Assembly: GCA_021234155.1 (NCBI GenBank)
Contig: JAJEKV010000085.1
Location: forward strand, 4,288,036 to 4,352,035
Direction: 5' to 3'
DNA: 64,000 nucleotides
From: Isoetes taiwanensis
Lineage: Eukaryota; Streptophyta; Lycopodiopsida; Isoetales; Isoetaceae
Shown here piece by piece: positions 1-11,427 of this stretch. Each line of letters opens with the position of its first letter. Position 1 is the stretch's first letter. The position numbers and the translations under genes were made by a program. Below the pieces are notes generated by a model. That model was not told where the DNA came from. It did no database searches and worked only from the letters and a program-made list of their open reading frames with translations.

Positions 1-102
1 TAAATTATAAGTGCATAAACGTTGTTAATTAGGTTGAGTTAGCAATAATTACCTTTTGTTCTAGTCAAATTGGACATCTTATGGTCAATTAGTGAGAAGT
101 TG

Positions 103-337
103 CTCACGGTATGTGCCAGGACCCCGACCTAAATTTTAGGTTGAGCCCCAGGTGCACACCGTGAGTATTTCACACCAAAAGTGGTTTCAAACATCCCCAA
201 ATCGATGAGACCATTATGTTTTGACCCTTAGTTCATCTTGTTTAGATAAGTCTTGACCAATTAGGGCCAAATTGCTCACGGTATGTGCCAGGACCTCGAC
301 CTAAATTTTAGGTCGGCCTTCCAGCGCACACCGTGAG
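103..337. repeat. Two nested hairpins in a promoter-like leader
   Basis: Two similar inverted repeats lie at 103-165 and 275-337. Each has outer arms of the form CTCACGGTATGTGCC and GGTGCACACCGTGAG (or close variants), and inside the loop a second near-palindrome around CGACCTAAATTTTAGGTCG. The two copies are about 172 bp apart. The LTR at 8004-9550 also carries several short inverted repeats with a related ACGGT/ACCGT core, so this stretch may be part of an LTR or retroelement leader that extends beyond the window. That link is inference. Confidence 0.6.
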
Positions 338-533
338 TACTTCCAACATTTTCTCTTTCATGCCACCTCCAATTGACCTCAAAAATTGTTGCAATAGGTT
401 CATTAGATAGTGTTATTCATGCTCAAACCCTCAAATTAGCTTTCCAATCCTCATTTTGACCTCAAAATAGGTGAGAATTGCCCAACCCAAAAATTTTCTA
501 AGTCTTTCAAAAATTAGGGTTTTCCCTTTTTCC

Positions 534-543
534 TATAAATAGG
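534..543 (+). promoter_or_regulatory. TATA box upstream of the first ORF
   Basis: TATAAATAGG lies about 110 bp upstream of the first ATG at 654, a normal plant TATA-to-start distance with a short 5' leader. The flanking region is AT-rich and otherwise non-coding. It could be an LTR promoter or a promoter of the ORF that follows. Confidence 0.5.
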
Positions 544-653
544 CCCCCATATCTCACTTAGCATCCTACAGGTTTGCTCCCAGTGTTTAGGCGATTTTCC
601 TAACCCCTTAGGCGCTTCAGCAGCTGTTTGTTAGTCCAGTTCACTCAAGATCA

Positions 654-2181
654 ATGGCAACTACAGATTTCAGGCGATGGTACAGCGCCAGTGCCCATGT
701 AGCTGAGGCTGACGTCAATTCCATTTTCCAAGTTTTCCAGAAGGAGATAGATGTCCAAGCCACTTTGCAGGCAACCCCATCCTATATGGAAGTTATGACT
801 GAGTTCCAAGCTAGGCTAGGACCATCCTTAGTACAGCTCCCACCTTGTACAGTATATTTTGTTCCCAAGCAATCCCTCCAAGCAGCATTGGGTGATGTCC
901 CCAACATTACCAAATATCTAAACAACAAAGTTGCTAGGTTGCCAGATTACATGGTCATGACAGCTAATAGGGCCAAGTACTTCTCCTACACCGCTGCCCT
1001 AGCCATCTTTCTTTCTCACCATGCCCAGAACCCAATTGGGGAACCCTCTATCCTTGTCATGGATGTAGACCCCTTAGCCTCTTCAGCAGAGGGTCAGCTC
1101 CTCTTGCAATATCAAGTGGAGCAAGAAGGAAGAGCCGAAGACGAAGCGCTCGACTCAGATGACGAAGCCTACGTCGAGCTCGACCCCGACCAAGAGCGGC
1201 AACTAGTAGAGCAGGAGATACCGGCTTTCGAACAGGACCGGCAGACCCTCAGGATCGCTCCCCCGCTCGGGTAGGTATCACAAGCCTAGCCCCCATCATC
1301 ATCAACGGCCAGGAGTACCTGCTCCTGAGCGACATCCAGATTCTCCCCGAATGCAGAGCCAGGGAGTACCGACTTGATGAGTTGCTGTACCTTCTGTGGC
1401 AATAACTAGATCTGAATGACTTCATCGACGAGGAGGCTTCCGACTTCCCAATCCATGTAAGAGAGCCGACGCCTATACCGGGGTGTCGACTTCAGATATC
1501 CAGGCGTACAGCAGCATCCGGCAAATGATGGAAGCTCGGTATCTGCTGTCCGAAGAAGAATTTTACGCCATCCAAGAACGGATGGGGATCCGTGGCAAGA
1601 CCACGGACATTTTGATGCCAAGTTCTTCGACACCAGCCCCCACAGGTGTTTAGAGAAGGGGCGAGATCGACCTGACCAGAATCACATCAACAATAAGGAA
1701 ACACGGAGAACTCACAGAGATTGACGTCGATGAATATGCGGGAAGACATAGAGCCGGTGCCCGAGCGGACGACGAATCAACAGCGACGGGCAGGGATAGG
1801 TCGCTAAGGTATTATCTTCATCTGCTGATGGACGGGAGGATAGCGGTCATACACCGCAAATTCAGCCCAAGGGGCGAAGAAGGAGTGTTCATGCTCATCG
1901 CGCTCTCAGGCTTTGGTAGGCATGCTCGGCTGATCCCAATGGTTGACCATGTCATCTTAGTCCAGAGAACGATGGCACTTGATATATTCGACTTCGCCGT
2001 ACCCTATCGACGGCAAGGAAGATTAGCAGTGACCGCGGCCTACACTTCGGACCGCAGAGTAGAAGACTTGGTGACAGCCTTGCAGGGCGGGACACCAACG
2101 AATATCCTCAGGAACTTGGGACGCTCGGTAGGAACGGCCCAAGTTAAGAAGTTCCTTCAGGACAACCCATCCTTCCGGTGA
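654..2181 (+). pseudogene. Decayed ORF of unknown function upstream of gag
   Basis: An open frame of 206 codons starts at 654 and ends at 1274 with a strongly acidic tail (many Glu and Asp after residue 145). Coding-like sequence continues in other frames: 1276-1403 (segments such as INGQEYLLLSDIQ), 1480-1652 (YLLSEEEFYAIQERMGIRG) and 1828-2181, where a 117-residue frame ends in a basic helix-like tail. Together they suggest one protein of roughly 500 residues broken by frameshifts and stops. I do not recognise a domain with confidence. It lies 294 bp before gag on the same strand, so it may be an extra 5' gene of the retrotransposon, as in Ogre-type elements, or a separate gene. Confidence 0.45.
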
Positions 2182-2474
2182 TTCCAAGAATAGTTAGACT
2201 CTTGATCCCGGAAGCATTGTAATTAAGCTATTATATATATAAAAATACATTTTGTTTCGCATTTTAAATGTTTTGTTGATGTATTTTGCTTCCACAACTA
2301 TATCAGCAAACACATATAATGCAATAAAACAAACAAAGCTAACCGTAAGGCTACGATCTACTTGTGTATGCAGCTAGAGGTCCAGGAACAGCTGATTAGC
2401 GGCGAGTCCATAGAGATGAACAGACGCCGGCCAAGCAGCACCCAGCAAGGAACCTGTACGAAGAATTTGGTCCC
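2182..2474. other. AT-rich spacer before gag
   Basis: An AT-rich stretch with TATATATATA near 2231-2240 separates the decayed upstream ORF from gag. I see no coding frame and no recognisable tRNA primer-binding site. It could hold the 3' end of the upstream gene or a gag leader. Confidence 0.4.
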
Positions 2475-3895
2475 ATGACTCCCGAAGAGGAGATGTCACA
2501 GATGAGATCGGACCTTCAAGAAATAAAGGCCTTTTTGGCAGCACAAGCAGGAGTTGGCCCAGATGACAACATCCAGTTGCCGCAAGCACTACCTCGAAAG
2601 GCGGGAAAAGATAAGAAGAAGAGCAAGAGAAGGAGGTCCCCAAGCACGGACTTCTCCAACACAAGCTCAGATACGGACTCCGACTCCGAGGAAGAGGTAG
2701 AAGAGGTGCGGGACCGTAGGGATGGCAGACCCAAGGACATAAAGACCTCAGACTACCAGAAGAAAGTAGACTCGGCGCTGAGTAGTGTATGGAAGGCAAG
2801 AAAGCTTGAGCAGTTCTCAGGAGACAGTCGGTCAGGCATGGAGGCAGAGACCTGGCTGGACGAGATGAGAGAATATGGCCATGCATACGGAATGAAGGAC
2901 AAAGACAAAGGCAGGGTGGCAACAGCCAACCTTAAGGGCGCAGCTCGCATTTGGTGGAAGGGATACGCCAAACAGCTGCAGGTTTCGGAAATTCTCAAAG
3001 GCATTCAAGCGCCACTATGTACGAAGGAAGCACAAATGTCACATGATGCAGCAATTCTATCGACTATAGCAGGGCAACAAGTCAGTGCAGAAATATACGG
3101 AAGAGTTCATGAAACTTAGGTTGTATGTGCCGAAGCTGAGTGAACGCCATGCAGTGGAAGGGTACATCGAGGGATTAAATGATGAGATAAGGAAGCTGAT
3201 AAGAGCAATTAACCCTCGAACAGTATCAGAAGCGGAATCAAAAGCAGTCATCCTGCAAGGATCCGGCCCTCAGAATAGCGGGCAGAAATAGCAGTACTAT
3301 CAGGATAAGGGCAAAGCAACAGGAAGTTATAGCCCTAGAGCAGCTAGTCCAGGTCCAGCAAAGACTCCATACAGTGGCAATTATGGGAAGCAGCAGGAAA
3401 AGAAACAGATATCCTTCAAAGATAAGCAAGAAGGGTCAAACTATTCGAAAGCGGTGCGATCCTTTTTACAAGCAATACCTAAGGAGAAGAGGCAGGAGTG
3501 CATTGAGAAACAGCTCTGCTTCAGGTGCTTCCAGTCAGGCCACAGAACAGCAAACTGCCCTTTTGTCATGAATGCAGCATTAGCAGAGTTGGGTGGATGG
3601 GAGACTCGCTCTGACGACGATGGCGGGGAAGCACGCGACTTCATTCAGGGTGAGTGTCACATTTTTGCTGCCATAGATGCAGAACAAGCAGAAAATCAGT
3701 ATCAGGTAATCTCCACAGTAGGGAAGGCCAAGGCCAAATCCTTCATAGTCCTGATAGATACGGGGAGCACCCACAACTTTGCGTCTCCAAGAATGGTTGA
3801 GATGTTGAAGCTCAAGCCGTTGAAGTCAAAGCCGAGACCCGTGGTGTTAGCAAGCGGGGCAGTAAGACACACGGTAAGGCAAGAGGATAAATTTC
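2475..3895 (+). pseudogene. gag-pro: Ty3/gypsy gag and protease region, frameshifted
   Basis: Gag forms the capsid of the retrotransposon particle. The first frame (2475-3060) has a Lys- and Ser/Asp-rich linker and then a retrotransposon-gag domain with AETWLDEMREYG and AARIWWKGYAKQL. The reading moves to another frame by about 3085 (KLRLYVPKLSERHAVEGYI), has a stop at 3289, and then a CCHC zinc knuckle, CFRCFQSGHRTANC, near 3520-3560. The aspartic protease active site, VLIDTGSTHNFAS, follows near 3750-3790 in the same frame. Gag and protease are fused as is usual for chromoviruses. Frame is lost again near 3890. Confidence 0.85.
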
Positions 3896-3904
3896 GACGT
3901 CGAT

Positions 3905-5605
3905 TTGCCAGGGATCAACATCCAGATGGGGGCAGAAGTGATGAACATCGGGAAGTATGATTTGATCATCGGCATGGAGTACCTCGCTCTAGCAGGAGCC
4001 ATCATTGATTGTGGAAAGCGGAAGATGACCTTCACGGCGCCCAATGGCAAAATCATAGAAATTGAAGGTAAAGAAGTTGTTCCTATCATACAGTGTATGT
4101 CTAGTAAGCGGCTGCTCAAGTGCATAAAGAGCGAGTAGGTAGCCTATGTCTTCAAGCTTTAGATCGAAGAGCCTGAGTCAGAAGAAAGCAAGGAAGATAA
4201 GGTGCTCAGTAAATTACCAAAGCAGATATCTAAGTTGGTAAAGGAGTTCCATGATCTCTTCCCAGACGAGATCAAGCAGATTCCTCCTTACAGGGGAGTC
4301 GAGTGTGAGATAGCACTCGAACCAGGTACGAAGCCGACAAGCAAAGCTCCGTACAGGATGACGATGCAAGAGCTGACCGAGTTAAAGAAGCAATTGCAGG
4401 AGTTACTTGACCTAGGGTTCATTAGACCTAGCGTCTCACCATTTGGGGCACCCATCCTTTTTGTGAAGAAGAAGGATGGCAGCTTGAGGATGTGCATAGA
4501 TTACAGGCAGCTAAACAAGCACACCATCAAGAATAAGTATGCACTCTCCAGATCGGACGACCTGATGGATCAGCTCCAAGGGGCGAAGATTTTCTCCAAG
4601 ATAGACCTGAGGTCGGGGTACCATCAGATCAGGATTAAGGAAGAAGACATCCACAAAACAGCATTTAGGACCAGGTATAGGCATTATGAGTTCACCTTAA
4701 TGCTGTTTGGCTTGTCAAATGCCCCAGCAACGTTCATGAGGCTTATGAACGACATCTTCAGGGAGTTTTTGGATACTTTTGTGATAGTATTCTTTGATGA
4801 CATTCTGGTGTATAGCAGATCCCTGGAAGAACACGTACAACACCTAAGGAAAGTGCTCGAGAAGCTAAGGAGGCACCAGTTGTACGCTAAGTTGTCGAAG
4901 TGCTACTTCGCAACGGAGAGGGTGGAATACCTGGGTCATGTGATCTCATCGGAGGGGATTTCGACGGATCTCGCCAAGATTGAAGCAGTCATACAGTGGC
5001 CGGTGCCGAAGAACATCCACGAGATCAGAAGCTTTCTCGGCCTAGCAGGGTATTACAGGAAGTTCGTGAAGAACTTTGCAAAAATAGCAGCCCCGCTAAC
5101 AGATTTGATGATGGCAAAAAAAGTAAAGGATTGGGCAGATCACTAGCAGAAGAAGGCCCAAGCAGGATTCGAGATGTTGAAGGAAGCTTTGACAACTGCC
5201 CCCATCCTGACCCTGCCAGACCCCAAGAAGGACAACCTTATGGCAACGGATGCAAGTAAGATTGCCACAGGTGCAGTGCTGATGCAGGAAGAGCGAGTAG
5301 TGGCTTATGACTCTCAAAAGATGAACGACGCCGAAACGCGCTACCCGACTCACGATCAAGAGTTGCTTGCAGTTGTCAGAGCACTAAGAATTTGGAGGCA
5401 CTACCTGTTGGGGAGGAAGTTCCAGTTGGACACAGACCATCAGAGCCTCCAATACGTGTTCACGCAACCACATCTCAACCTGAGGCAACGAAGGTGGATG
5501 GAGTTCCTCGAAAAATATGACTTTGATATAGTTTATAAGCCAGGGAAGCTCAATGTGGTAGCAGCTGCACTTTCAAGGCATCCTCTGACAACAAGAGTCC
5601 ACTAA
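3905..5605 (+). pseudogene. pol: Ty3/gypsy reverse transcriptase and RNase H
   Basis: Reverse transcriptase copies the element RNA into DNA. Motifs in order are [62 protein letters not shown] and the catalytic [10 protein letters not shown] at about 4785-4812. The usual Y-I/V-D-D box reads F-F-D-D here, with both catalytic Asp kept. RNase H follows from 5174 (MATDASKIATGAVL, TRYPTHDQELLAVVRAL, TDHQSLQYVF). Its last catalytic position, normally in VADALSR, reads VAAALSR, so an Asp is lost. In-frame stops are at 4136-4138 and 5144-5146, and the frame ends at 5605. Confidence 0.9.
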
Positions 5606-5606
5606 A

Positions 5607-7133
5607 ATGCAATTTCGATGCTCACCAGCGACTTCGGAAAAGATCGAAGAAACCTTGCCAACAGATGCAGACTTCAAGGAAGTGTGGGCGAGTTTGTGCA
5701 AGGAGGCAAGAACAGATAAGGAGAGGGAGACCTTCAAGAATTTTAAGAAGGAAGGTAACCTTTTGTACCATAAGAATAAGTTGTGTGTGCCGGAATCATC
5801 AAGAGTGAGGAAGTTGATTCTCCACGACACCCACAACAGTCCAATAGCTGGCCACGCAGGATTTATGAAGACATATTTCAAAGTGCGCAGCAGTTATTAT
5901 TGGCCAGGGTTGAAGAAGCAGATAGCTCACTACATCAAAGAGTGTCAGCTATGACAGCAGATGAAGGCAGAGCAGCTTCGAATTTCAGGGGCATTGAAAC
6001 TATTAGCGGCGCCGAACGCTAAGTGGGAAGTCATCAGTATGGACTTCATAACAGGGCTCCCAAGGACAGCAAGAGGAAAAGATGTCCTGATGGTTGTGGT
6101 CGACAAGCTGTCGAAGATGGCACACTTTGTGCCTTGCAGAACCACCGACACAGCCTTGGATACAGCGGCTCTCTTCACCAAGGAAATCTTCAGGCTCCAT
6201 GGTATGCCGAGAGAGATCATCTCTGATAGAGACCCGAAGTTCATGAGTGCCTTTTGGCAGGATCTTTTTGCGACGATCCAGACGAAGCTGTCCATGAGCA
6301 CGGCCTATCATCATCAGATGGATGGGCAAACAGAACGGACCAACAGAATCTTGGAAGATATACTAAGAAACTATGTCTGGAACAAGCAGAGTAAGTGGGA
6401 AGATTATATTCACTTGGTTGAGTTCGCTTATAATAGCACCAAGCAGGAATCATCCCAGATGTCGCCGTTCATGATCAACTACGGCTACCAATGTCTAACT
6501 CCAGATACTTGGCACAATCCTGTGTCAAAAGTAGAGGTTTCGCAGCAAATGTTGGCCGACATGCAGCAGCTGGTAGAAGAGGTCCGAGGATATCTTCTTG
6601 CAGCAAGAAGTCGACAAAAGAGCGTCGCCGACAAGCACCGGATGGTCAGAGAGTTCCAGGTTGGTGACAACGTCTGGCTCAAGATCAAAGTGAAGCAGGC
6701 GAAGCTCCGCATCGAAAATTGTAAGAAGCTTGCTCCAAGGTGGGCTGGCCCTTTCAGAATAGCCAAGAGAGTAGGTAACCAATCCTACAAGTTGGAGCTG
6801 CCAGCACACCTGAAAAGTCATAAAGTCTTCCACGTGAGTTTGTTGAAGAAGCATACTCCAAACCCAGAAGAAGTCTTGGACACGCCAACGTTGTTGGAAA
6901 TGACAGAAGAGCAGCTAGAGATAGTCCCAGACTTGATCCTTGATAAGGCCATCAAGAAAACAAGGAGATCAGAGTTTCTCCAATATTTGGTCAAGTGGAA
7001 ACACTTGCCGGTGGAAAACGCGACATGGGTACTTAAGAAGGACCTGATAAGGCAGTACCCGCAGTTCATGGAGCAATGGGACGGCAATGTCATCTCCGAA
7101 GTAATCGGCTCAGGCATGTCGATTATTGTTTAG
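5607..7133 (+). pseudogene. pol: Ty3/gypsy integrase with chromodomain
   Basis: Integrase inserts the DNA copy into the host genome. The N-terminal HHCC zinc finger (HDTHNSPIAGHAGF, SYYWPGLKKQIAHYIKEC) ends at a TGA (5952-5954) that sits exactly where the second Cys codon is expected. The frame then continues with the catalytic core: MDFITGLP, ISDRDPKFMSAFW and YHHQMDGQTERTNRIL supply the D, D and E. A GPY/F module (WAGPFRIAKRVGNQSYKLEL) and a chromodomain (FLQYLVKWKHLPVENATW, about 6975-7030) follow. The chromodomain is known to steer such elements to modified chromatin. Apart from the TGA the frame is open to 7133. Confidence 0.92.
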
Positions 7134-8003
7134 ATTAATTTCATGTGTAGTTAAGATTAATCTACGCATGCAGCCTATGCTAGGTATGGGTTGCATGCGT
7201 ATTTACCGATGATGGGACCACTACAGTGATCTCTAGGACGTGGTGTAATGTCATTGTAGACATGACCGCGGTTTTGCTTGGATTAGTCGTAAGGTAGATT
7301 AAAAAGTCTACTTCCGTCTCATAGAATTAGATAACCTCGAGAGATAGGAGGCCATTCAGACATGCATTGATAGGAAAGCACCTCTAGTCAATGCCTACGG
7401 GGAGGACGCCATCCTTCACGCCAAAGGCAACTAAAGGTGTAGGCATGAGTGTCATCCTAGGCATTATAGGGCGGTGTCTCCACGGCCACGATGGAAGAAG
7501 CATCCTCTTCCTACGCCGAGAGATTAGTCATGCATTCATTTAGTTAATTAAATGGGTGGTTACCTTATAGCCATATATAATTCTATTAATAATTAAAGTG
7601 GTACTAACGTAGCATCGACCTGCAGGCCAATAGAGCGCTCCGGAGGGCAAGGAGGTCGAGCTATGAAGACTTGCAACACAATTTTTATTGGAATGTGTTG
7701 CAAGGAATGAAGAGTACCTCGAAGGATAATTGTATATGAAATTGTTGAGTTTTGATAAACTTAAATGTTGTATTAAGTGAGGCTAATAAGTACCTGACTT
7801 CAATGGAGTTATGAATTGATAACTTATTTGGGATAATGTAATGTCGTAGTAATGTTTTAAAAATATTACCTTAGAAAAATTCTAATAATTGTATAAGTAT
7901 AATAATAATAAATTGTATGCATCAAGTTGGTTGCAGGACAAGAAGATCCCAAGGTGGGGAGACCCACGATGCTGCGGACAACATCATTTCAAGGTGGGGA
8001 GAA
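7134..8003 (+). other. Long untranslated tract with duplicated polypurine tract
   Basis: About 870 bp separate the polyprotein stop from the LTR, without a coding frame. AAGGTGGGGAGA occurs twice, at 7951 and 7991; the second copy directly abuts the LTR and is the likely primer for plus-strand synthesis. The first copy, 40 bp upstream, may be a backup or an older duplication. Confidence 0.65.
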
Positions 8004-9550
8004 TGTGACGTTCCAGCACAGTATACGGTCCCAGGACGTATACTATACTACCTCGTCACGCGTACACGCCATCCCAATTGACGTGTACGCCGACGTGTAG
8101 CTAAGCAAGTAGCACCCTAGGGGGCAACTTGCAAGTGTGTGCACATTTATTCATGTGTACACTTTAGGCCACTTAATTAATATAGGCAAGTGGGCCACAC
8201 CCAATTGTCCCACATGCCCAAGGGTTAATGGAAGCCCTAGCCCTAACCCTTAGTCTATATAAGGTATATGAAACCCTAACTTTCCATTTTCGTCCACAGC
8301 CTTCTAGAACTCCGTTTTGCTTGCTCCAAGAGCCAATCTTGACTCCCGAAGTCTGTCTGAGCAGTCTAGCTCATCAGCTCCCCTTTTTAGTTTCATCTTC
8401 GAGCAGTTCTGCAGCATGGATGCATTCAGAATAGGAGGAGCAAGCGAGGGATCATGTATTTTGCCAATTCAATAGTCTAAACCGCCTCCCAGACATAGAA
8501 TAAGTAGGTTTAGCCTATTGAATTGCCCATAGCAGCCATCTAGACCTCTAGATATCAAGCCATAACTAAAGAACCTAACTCTGTGATTTAGAATAAATCT
8601 TATTCTTTAGTTCTTCTGTGATATGTATGTGATGATGATCTCTGTGGAATCATTGTATTGGGAAGGGGGGGTAGAGGCCTTAAAAGCCTAGTAGTTGATG
8701 CTCCTAGCTAGCCCTCTTTAATGCACTATTAAATTCGGCCTGTATACAAGAACCACACCTGGTTGTGGGTGGAGGGGCCAGACTGGCATACAAGGAGGTT
8801 CATGTTCTGGCTCATGATCACATCCCTCTGGTAGTAAAGCCTATCGGGGACTACAGTGCACTAGACCTAATGCTCTGCCACTGCGTGCGGGCTTTGCATG
8901 GGTTCGACACTCTTGGAGTGGTGGACACCTTCCATGGAGTTCGTGTCGAGTAGGGGCAGTGGCCCTCTAGTCACCTTGAGCCAGCATGCTAGCCTCTAAT
9001 GGGAGTGATCCCTACCTGCCCCATCGGAACTGGGGAGATGCAACCCAGGAGTAGCCCCTTTGGCTATGCATCTGGCGGGCTACAGTCAGGTCCCAACACT
9101 TTTCAACCTACTCTGCAAAGTGTGCACAGGAGGGGCGGATGGAGTAGACTACCCTAAGCCATGTTCTTATGCCAGCCAAATCCATTTGCCATGAATTCCG
9201 TCTGCAATGACTTCTGGAGGCCGAAGCCGTCAGTCATCCCTCTTGAGTCTGAGCCTTGGGTAGAATCCCCATATGTGATGTGCTGATCTTTGTCTATGCA
9301 GATATGTGGTGAGCCATCCTTCGTGGTGGTCATGTGATATTGATGTATGTATACTGACATGTATGTTTATGCTTCTGCAGCTAGGTAGGCCCTGAGGGAG
9401 ACAGGGTAAAATGACCCCTTCATTCTTCCCACTGGAACTCGTCAAGGTTGCAGTGACATATGGAGGGCCTTGTATCAGCATGGAGCTGGTATGGGGGATG
9501 AACTCGTTTGTATACGGTGAGTGCACCGTATATGAGTAGGGGACGTCACA
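8004..9550 (+). repeat. 3' LTR of the chromovirus, 1547 bp
   Basis: The LTR starts TGTGACGT right after the polypurine tract and ends ACGTCACA at 9543-9550, an exact 8-bp inverted terminal repeat with the canonical TG...CA ends. A TATA-like box (CTATATAAGG) lies near 8251-8262. Perfect short inverted repeats are at 8021-8043 (GTATACG/CGTATAC), 8061-8089 (CGTACACG/CGTGTACG) and 9511-9532 (TATACGGTG/CACCGTATA). The five bases after the LTR are GGTTT; the matching target duplication would be outside the window. Confidence 0.8.
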
Positions 9551-10746
9551 GGTTTGGAGTGAGAAGAGGGTTTAGCACAACCGCTTGAAATTTCATCCCC
9601 CAGAAAAGGATCTGTCAAATGAGATGATTGCAAAGAATTTTGTCTCCTTATTCTGAAAAGGCAAGAAATCAGGAACCAAGAAGCACGCCATTGGGAGATC
9701 GATAAGATGGAGTAAATTGTAAGAGCCTGCCCAGGAATTATATCCCGTACTGCCCACATAACTGTAGCCGTATTGATTATAAGATTTGTAACCCATCAAG
9801 CATAAATGGCAATAGCCAAGAAAAACCCTGGCAGATTAAAAGAAAATGAATGAAGAAAGAATCACCTGCTCCAAGTCGAAGTCCCTGGTTTTGGGGCTAC
9901 CGAATTTGGGGCTGCTTCACGCCCATCCAGATAAATGCAAGAAAACAGATAAATGCACGAAAACTTACAGACTGGACTGATGCAGAGCAAATCCGAGCAC
10001 AGTTTTAGAATTATTCAGAGTTATAGGTGCACAAGATCTACGAGTTATATACAGGCGGCCAAGGCCGAATAACCAGACAAATCTGCCAGAATGGGGCAGA
10101 GGAAGTGAAGAGCATTTGACGGAGCGGATTCAATCAAAGCAGATAAGAACAAAAACGTGGCATCCCTGGGTTTTTTCTTTTTTTTTTTTGAATTTTGAAA
10201 TGCAATATAAGCGTACGTGTCAATCCCACGGTTGTCCTCATCCCAGAAATATTAGCTTCTCATTTTTTAAGAACAGAAAATATACTGCTTTATATATGGA
10301 ATGAAAGGTCGCCCACTTGCCTTATGTCGCATGCCTTTATTAAAAGGTAGTTGTTGCCTTTGCTTATAAAAGATGCTCTTTCCATTTCTATTACCTTTGA
10401 TACCCATAAAATATCTTTAAAGAGTTTGTCCTTTTTAGTATACGTTTTTCTAAAAGACCTAACTATAATTAAAACTACCTTTTCCCAAAGATCTTAACTA
10501 TTACAACTTGGTTTTAGGTACCATAGGCAAGGTTTTGCTTCTACATTTTAACTTTCTTTCTCATTCTTTTGCTCTGATAGCCACTCCTCCAAGCACCACC
10601 ATATCAGTTGGCTTGGTTAGTTTAGTTCTATTACCTTAGATAAGTATATATAAGAATAAATTGTCAGTTGTCAACTTGGACCACAACCCTAGTTTCTTAA
10701 ATTGTTATAGCTTCCAATTTCTTTTAAAATGATACCAAATTTTCTC
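9551..10746. other. No gene seen
   Basis: About 1.2 kb of AT-rich sequence with short open frames only, a poly(T) run near 10174-10190, and no motif that I can tie to a gene or element. Confidence 0.5.
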
Positions 10747-10937
10747 TGTCCTATGCAATTGTACAGTGTGCCAGCAGGCTTATTACTGCTAAGGTTTTTC
10801 CCTCGAAAACCCTTCGGGGCGGGGGTTTTTTAATCCTGTCAGTAATATGCTTGCTGCTCTCTTTTTTGTTTGGGTCCCATAGGCCAATTGGTCTCCGTGG
10901 ACGCTAAAAACCTATTCTATTCTATTCTATTCTATTC
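10747..10937 (+). mobile_element. Short 3' end of a LINE with (TATTC)n tail
   Basis: This 190-bp stretch matches the 3' end of the LINE at 39255-41213 in reverse complement, including CTTATTACTGCTAAGG, the CCCTCGAAAACCCTTCGGGG hairpin and GGTCTCCGTGGACG. It ends in a (TATTC)n tail at about 10914-10937. It is an extreme 5' truncation, typical of target-primed reverse transcription that stopped early. Confidence 0.8.
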
Positions 10938-11427
10938 TCTAACTATCCAACCTTTTGAAGCTGTGTAGTTAAGAGATACTAAAAAGATATTATAAACATT
11001 ATCAACTTGAAACACATCCCTAGTTGTTTAATTTGTCATAGCTTTCAATTTTTTTAATATGATACTAAAATTTAGTTAAGGCATACTTAAACATGTAGTA
11101 TCTATGCCGAGACAATATGGCAATTTTTTACCACGCTTATATGAGAAATAGAAGATGCATACACAAATGGCAGCAAGTAAGCAACACTTGTAGGACAATT
11201 ACAAGGCCTTTATTCATGTGTCGTTTATGCAAAATGGCAAAACTTAACCACACTAAAACTTTTGTCACCTAAATGGCACATGCTTGTCACATGTTCGAAT
11301 TGCCAATGAAAGGGATACGAATGGATATACCATTTGTTTTTGGCATTTATGCCCCATTTTGTAGTAGTTTTTCTTAGCTTTTTTTTTTTTCCCCTTCCCT
11401 TGACTTTGCATTTCCAACTATCGTCCT
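10938..11427. other. No gene seen
   Basis: AT-rich sequence with poly(T) runs near 11383-11392; nothing coding is visible. Confidence 0.5.

Larger units (their letters stand above)
2475..9550 (+). mobile_element. Ty3/gypsy chromovirus, 3' part with 3' LTR
   Basis: The element shows the Ty3/gypsy order gag, protease, reverse transcriptase, RNase H, integrase, with a chromodomain at the integrase C terminus, which defines chromoviruses. It ends in a polypurine tract and a long LTR at 8004-9550. No matching 5' LTR is inside the window, so it must start upstream of base 1 or be lost; the ORF at 654-2181 may belong to it. The polyprotein is broken by at least three frame changes and several stops (near 3085, 3289, 3890, 4136, 5144, 5605, 5952), so this copy cannot make a full Gag-Pol. 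Confidence 0.9.

Noticed and set aside
1-653. 5' LTR of the chromovirus
   Set aside because: Neither the TGTGACGT start nor the ACGTCACA end of the 3' LTR occurs here and the sequences do not align by eye; only the hairpin theme is shared.
654-1274. Possible fasciclin-like domain in the first ORF
   Set aside because: A few residues (CTVYFVPKQSLQAAL) look like a FAS1 strand, but the rest does not fit well enough to claim it.
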